Assembly: GCA_023264085.1 (NCBI GenBank)
Contig: JALQTF010000058.1
Span: 1 to 45,749 of the forward strand
From: Acholeplasmataceae bacterium
Lineage (GTDB): Bacteria > Bacillota_I > Bacilli_A > Acholeplasmatales > Acholeplasmataceae
Direction of reading: 5' to 3'
DNA length: 45,749 nucleotides
Of this stretch, positions 43,020 through 45,749 are shown piece after piece (position 1 is the first letter of the stretch; each line of letters opens with the position of its first letter). A program made the position numbers and the translations under genes. A model generated the notes under the pieces. It was not told the origin of the DNA, did not search any database, and worked only from the letters and a program-made list of their open reading frames with translations.

Positions 43020-43835
43020 ATGAAGCATTTAATAATTTGTGACTTAGATGGGTCATTACTGAATCATGATGGCGATGTCACTGCATATTCAAAAAAAGTA
43101 CTAAGACATTTAGAGTCACTTGGTCATAAAGTGATCATTGCGACAGGTAGACCCTACAGTGGCGCGATTCAAATATATCAAGACCTCGGTATTCCTAATG
43201 TCTTAATTACGGACAATGGTGGATCCATTCAGCATCCAAAAGATGCAAGTTTTGAAACAAAAAAAACCTATATTCCCAAAGCCATCACACATGAATTGTT
43301 TGAACATACACACCATTATTTAAACTCAGCATTTTATAGTGATGATAAAACCGTCTATGCTTATAAATATGATCCAAGGTTACGTATGTTCTTCTCAAGT
43401 TTAGACAAACGTACGGTTATAGATAAACCCTTTACAGAATTTGATGTCGAAGCAACAGGGATCATTTATCTCGTTCAAACTCCTTCTATTGATACATTTG
43501 AAACGTATTTCAAAGAAACTTTTAGTGATACGCTGTCATTTAGAATGTGGGGAAAAGATCAAAAACATGCTATTTATGAAATATACTTAAAACATATCTC
43601 TAAAGCTTCTGCAATTGAAATCATACGAGAATACTATCACATTGAGCATGAAAACACCATTGCATTTGGAGATGGTGTCAATGACATTGAGATGATTGAA
43701 TATGCGCATTTAGGTGTCGCGATGAAAAATGCCATGTCTGAAGTCATCGACGTGAGTAATGATATGACAAAAGATACAAATGATCATCATGGTATCGCAA
43801 ATTATTTAGTAAAACATTTTAATTTAAAACTATAA
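43020..43835 (+). CDS. Cof-type HAD-IIB sugar/nucleotide phosphatase
   Basis: A 271-residue HAD hydrolase with motif I LIICDLDGSLLNHDGDVTAY, motif II VIIATGRPYSG, a C2-type cap (about residues 85-185), the motif III lysine near KHISKASAIEII, and motif IV TIAFGDGVNDIEMIEYAHLG followed by VAMKNAMSEV. Cof/YkrA-like enzymes dephosphorylate sugar phosphates and coenzymes with broad specificity. It is a single gene with GGAGGG upstream and a strong terminator downstream. All catalytic motifs are intact. Confidence 0.94.
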   Translation: MKHLIICDLDGSLLNHDGDVTAYSKKVLRHLESLGHKVIIATGRPYSGAIQIYQDLGIPNVLITDNGGSIQHPKDASFETKKTYIPKAITHELFEHTHHYLNSAFYSDDKTVYAYKYDPRLRMFFSSLDKRTVIDKPFTEFDVEATGIIYLVQTPSIDTFETYFKETFSDTLSFRMWGKDQKHAIYEIYLKHISKASAIEIIREYYHIEHENTIAFGDGVNDIEMIEYAHLGVAMKNAMSEVIDVSNDMTKDTNDHHGIANYLVKHFNLKL

Positions 43836-43861
43836 AAAAAGTACGTGACGTACTTTTTTTT
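43834..43861 (+). terminator. Terminator after the HAD gene
   Basis: AAAAAAAGTACGT and ACGTACTTTTTTT are exact complements separated by one G, giving a GTAC-closed hairpin with a five-base loop and an eight-T tail. It isolates the PadR operon from upstream transcription. Confidence 0.88.
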
Positions 43862-43872
43862 AAATTACTTAT

Positions 43873-43916
43873 TGTGTATTACACATTTATGTGTTATTAT
43901 AATTGTGTAATACACA
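43873..43916 (+). promoter_or_regulatory. PadR operon promoter with twin palindromic operators
   Basis: TGTGTATTACACA (43873-43885) and TGTGTAATACACA (43904-43916) are the same 13-base near-palindrome in opposite orientation, centred 31 bases apart, close to three helical turns. The first covers the -35 TTGTGT (43872-43877), the second follows the -10 (TATTAT 43895-43900 at 17 bases, or TATAAT 43898-43903) and covers the likely start. A partial copy TGTGTTATTATA lies between. Such placement fits autorepression by the PadR protein encoded next. Confidence 0.65.
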
Positions 43917-43930
43917 AAAAAGGAGGTTTT

Positions 43931-44254
43931 ATGACCACACAATTAAAAAAAGGCATCATTGAGTTATGTGTACTAAAACTCATTTCTGATGCACCTTCAA
44001 GCGGAGTTGTGATCATTGAAAAGATGAACCGCATGTTAAAGGTGAGTGAAAATACTGTCTATCCAATTTTAAGACGATTATCAGAAAAAGGGCTATTTCA
44101 AACACACACTGAAAAAAGTGATGTTGGTGCACCAAAAAAAGTGTATACCATTACATTAGAAGGAAAAAAACAATTAGAACATGGGCTTCATGAATGGAAA
44201 GAGTTTATGACCGATGTCACCCATATTTTAGGAGGAAATTATGACAAAAAGTAA
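43931..44254 (+). CDS. PadR family transcriptional regulator
   Basis: A 107-residue winged-helix protein. The ATG at 43931 follows AGGAGG by four bases; an earlier in-frame GTG would run through the operators and is rejected. KKGIIELCVLKLISDAPSSG begins the typical PadR helix, VSENTVYPILRRLSEKGLFQ is the recognition helix (about residues 38-57), and GAPKKVYTITLEGKKQLEHG the wing. The short C-terminal helix marks subfamily 2, which dimerises without a large effector domain. It overlaps the next gene by 14 bases, whose product is the usual HAAS-type partner. Confidence 0.93.
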   Translation: MTTQLKKGIIELCVLKLISDAPSSGVVIIEKMNRMLKVSENTVYPILRRLSEKGLFQTHTEKSDVGAPKKVYTITLEGKKQLEHGLHEWKEFMTDVTHILGGNYDKK

Positions 44255-45236
44255 CTATTTAGAACGTCTCTATTCATTATTAGATCAATATAATATGAAT
44301 GAATCTCTTAAAGAAGATATCATTAAAGATTACGATACATTATGGCAGGAATATCAAGAACTCAATATGATCGATATTGACATCGTTGAAAAACTTGGTC
44401 AACCTGAAGTTATCATTGAATCACTCACTGAAGGATATACAAAAAAAGAAATCATTCACAAACGAAAAAAACAATCAAGTCAACAAAAATTCATTGCATT
44501 AACGCCTTTTATTGCTTTATTCATGTTTTTTGGACTAGGCTTTTTAGTTGAAGATGGATTTACATATGCATGGGTGTCATTTTTATTAATTCCGATGTCT
44601 GCAATTATTTTACAAGGTCCTAAAAACTTAATTGAAAAATTAACAGCGCTATCACCTTTTATTGCAATTATTGTATATATTCCTATTTTAGGCTTTTATT
44701 TTGGTTTATGGCATCCTGGATGGCTCGTATTTTTACTAACAGCAATTATCGGTGGACTTTCTCATCCAAAAATAATACATCGTATATTTATAAGTGGTGG
44801 CTTGTTACTCACTTCCATTGTTTATCTCATATTGGAAGTAGGATTGGATTTAGGAAATTTAAAGGTCACTGAGTCTATCCAATTACCTTATAGTGCATTT
44901 GTATTTTTACCAGTGGTGCTTATATTATTATGGGTTTGGTTTTCTCAAATTATTAAAAATGGCATTATCTATTTAATCTTACTTCTTGTGAGTACCTTTA
45001 TCTTCTTATTTTTATCGATACAATATGATTTATGGCTTATTTCATGGTTAGTATTCTTTAGTATTCCGATGTATGCCATAATCAGACATACTAAAAAAGA
45101 AGAAAAACTCATTGCATTAATGCCCCTCATCTCTACGATATTGTTTATGCTCATAGGTTATTTTTTTAATGGTTGGGCATTTGGTTGGCTGGTCTATTTA
45201 TTTATTCCAATGGTGGCCATTATCAAAGGCAAATAA
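44241..45236 (+). CDS. HAAS-like (DUF1700-like) domain fused to repeated membrane hairpins
   Basis: A 331-residue protein. The first 75 residues are soluble and resemble the HAAS/DUF1700 domain commonly encoded beside PadR genes (YLERLYSLLDQYNMNESLKE ... DIVEKLGQPEVIIES). The rest is about eight to nine hydrophobic segments in four related units, each of two helices ending in a W-L-V-F-L-x-I-P-M-x-A-I-I-like motif. The function is unknown; PadR/HAAS operons are thought to sense envelope or small-molecule stress, but the signal here cannot be told. GGAGG is seven bases upstream. A GC-rich terminator follows at once. Confidence 0.8.
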   Translation: MTKSNYLERLYSLLDQYNMNESLKEDIIKDYDTLWQEYQELNMIDIDIVEKLGQPEVIIESLTEGYTKKEIIHKRKKQSSQQKFIALTPFIALFMFFGLGFLVEDGFTYAWVSFLLIPMSAIILQGPKNLIEKLTALSPFIAIIVYIPILGFYFGLWHPGWLVFLLTAIIGGLSHPKIIHRIFISGGLLLTSIVYLILEVGLDLGNLKVTESIQLPYSAFVFLPVVLILLWVWFSQIIKNGIIYLILLLVSTFIFLFLSIQYDLWLISWLVFFSIPMYAIIRHTKKEEKLIALMPLISTILFMLIGYFFNGWAFGWLVYLFIPMVAIIKGK

Positions 45237-45261
45237 AAAAAGCGCACATCGCGCTTTTTTA
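45235..45261. terminator. Bidirectional terminator after the PadR operon
   Basis: AAAAAAGCGC and GCGCTTTTTT pair around ACATC. The plus-strand gene's TAA stop is in the left A run and the minus-strand aminotransferase TAA (45261-45259) is in the right T run, so one hairpin ends both. Confidence 0.88.
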
Positions 45262-45749
45262 TTTAAACATTTCTTTATTTAGGACATCATCTAATCTATT
45301 GATATCTTTTAATGTTAATGATGAGATTGCAAACCGAATGCCGTGTTCAACAGGTACTGTATAAATTTTATGTGTTTTTAAAATTTCATACGTGTTTAAT
45401 GGATGGTGCGTGACCACAGTCACAAAAAAGCCGTGATGATAAGGTAAGTAATGGATCTTTTTATCATTTAAAATATTGATAAATAGTGTTGCTCTCTTAT
45501 TTAGTAATGCTTTTGTTTTCTGTAATTCTTGTATATAGGCATCATAATGATCATCAAAGACTTTTTCTATGGCTTTAAAACCAAAGGATGATGGCAATGA
45601 ATAGGTTGATCTTGCAATCGATGTGGCCGATGTGAACATTTTTTCAAGCACAGATTGATGATGAGAGATACCAACTAACATACCAACTCTGGCACCATAT
45701 AAAGAGAATGCTTTAGATCCTGAATAGGTCAAAAACATCGTGGTATGAC
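45259..45749 (-). CDS. PLP-dependent class I aminotransferase (aspartate/aromatic type), N-terminal part outside window
   Basis: The frame is open to the right edge (reading HTTMFLTYSGSKAFSLYGAR inward), so only the C-terminal 160 residues or so are present. The PLP lysine is in YSGSKAFSLYGARVGML, whose K...R spacing is typical of aspartate/aromatic aminotransferases of subgroup I-alpha. The conserved substrate arginine is in VEHGIRFAISSL. Amino-acid specificity cannot be read from this part. The internal ATG at 45738 is not the true start. Confidence 0.85.
   Translation of the reverse strand, partial: HTTMFLTYSGSKAFSLYGARVGMLVGISHHQSVLEKMFTSATSIARSTYSLPSSFGFKAIEKVFDDHYDAYIQELQKTKALLNKRATLFINILNDKKIHYLPYHHGFFVTVVTHHPLNTYEILKTHKIYTVPVEHGIRFAISSLTLKDINRLDDVLNKEMFK

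Noticed and set aside
43874..43930. N-terminal extension of the PadR protein from an upstream GTG
   Set aside because: It would be read from promoter and operator DNA, while a perfect AGGAGG precedes the ATG at 43931 and the shorter protein matches the family.
1..45749. UGA read as tryptophan as in Mycoplasma
   Set aside because: All genes reach full family length with UGA as stop, and several use UGA as their natural terminator.
1..45749. CRISPR array, transposon, prophage or tRNA genes
   Set aside because: No spaced direct repeats, transposase motifs, phage genes or tRNA-like cloverleaves were seen in the short intergenic gaps.

Overview
The window is a low-GC, very gene-dense bacterial chromosome segment. 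It reads with the standard code: tryptophans are TGG and TGA serves as a stop (for example at 10405, 16028 and 19168). The gene set is core Firmicutes/Mollicutes. Where Bacillus has mltG (peptidoglycan processing) between the ruvX/yrzB and trmR genes, nothing is left here, and no cell-wall gene appears anywhere. Together with standard UGA usage, glycolysis, PTS and glycine-cleavage genes this points to a free-living, wall-less Acholeplasma-type mollicute; the species cannot be named from the sequence alone.

Layout. 1-6106 (minus): alaS-ruvX-yrzB-trmR-ygjP-greA-yqeG-yqeK, a tightly overlapping translation, tRNA-modification and nucleotide-housekeeping run; yqeK leaves the left edge. 6137-8997 (minus): rnr-smpB-elaA (trans-translation and RNA decay). 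9043-10335 (minus): eno with its own promoter and terminator. 10405-11070 (minus): a riboflavin-type ECF S component, divergent from gpmI-amidase (plus, 11209-14051). 14048-14848 (minus): lysophospholipase-like hydrolase. 14957-19170 (plus): complete gcvT-gcvH-gcvPA-gcvPB. 19161-19592 (minus): OsmC/Ohr protein, divergent from an MFS exporter (plus). 20853-22947 (plus): crr-ptsI of the sugar PTS.

22960-25084 (minus): ABC exporter pair. 25162-33074 (minus): polA-mutM-coaE-dnaB-dnaI-thrS, an ancestral Firmicutes replication/repair order. 33158-35779 (minus): ftsY-ylxM-ffh, the protein-targeting GTPases. 35934-42910 (minus): a predicted membrane protein of unknown function, then a soluble FtsK/SftA-like translocase, lepB, rbgA, rnhB and topA. 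43020-45236 (plus): a Cof-type HAD phosphatase, then a self-contained PadR regulator plus HAAS-like membrane-protein module with two identical palindromic operators. 45259-45749 (minus): C-terminal part of a PLP aminotransferase cut by the right edge.

The window is mostly ordinary housekeeping. The least-explained parts are the unknown membrane protein translationally coupled to a translocase that lacks its own membrane domain, the PadR/HAAS operon with a fourfold membrane repeat, two matching catabolite-type palindromes in front of carbon-metabolism genes, a terminator-like hairpin at the 5' end of the thrS message, and several unusual translation starts (ptsI, rnr, the MFS gene). No tRNA, rRNA, CRISPR array, transposon or prophage gene was seen; every gap over 100 bases is described below and none exceeds 300.
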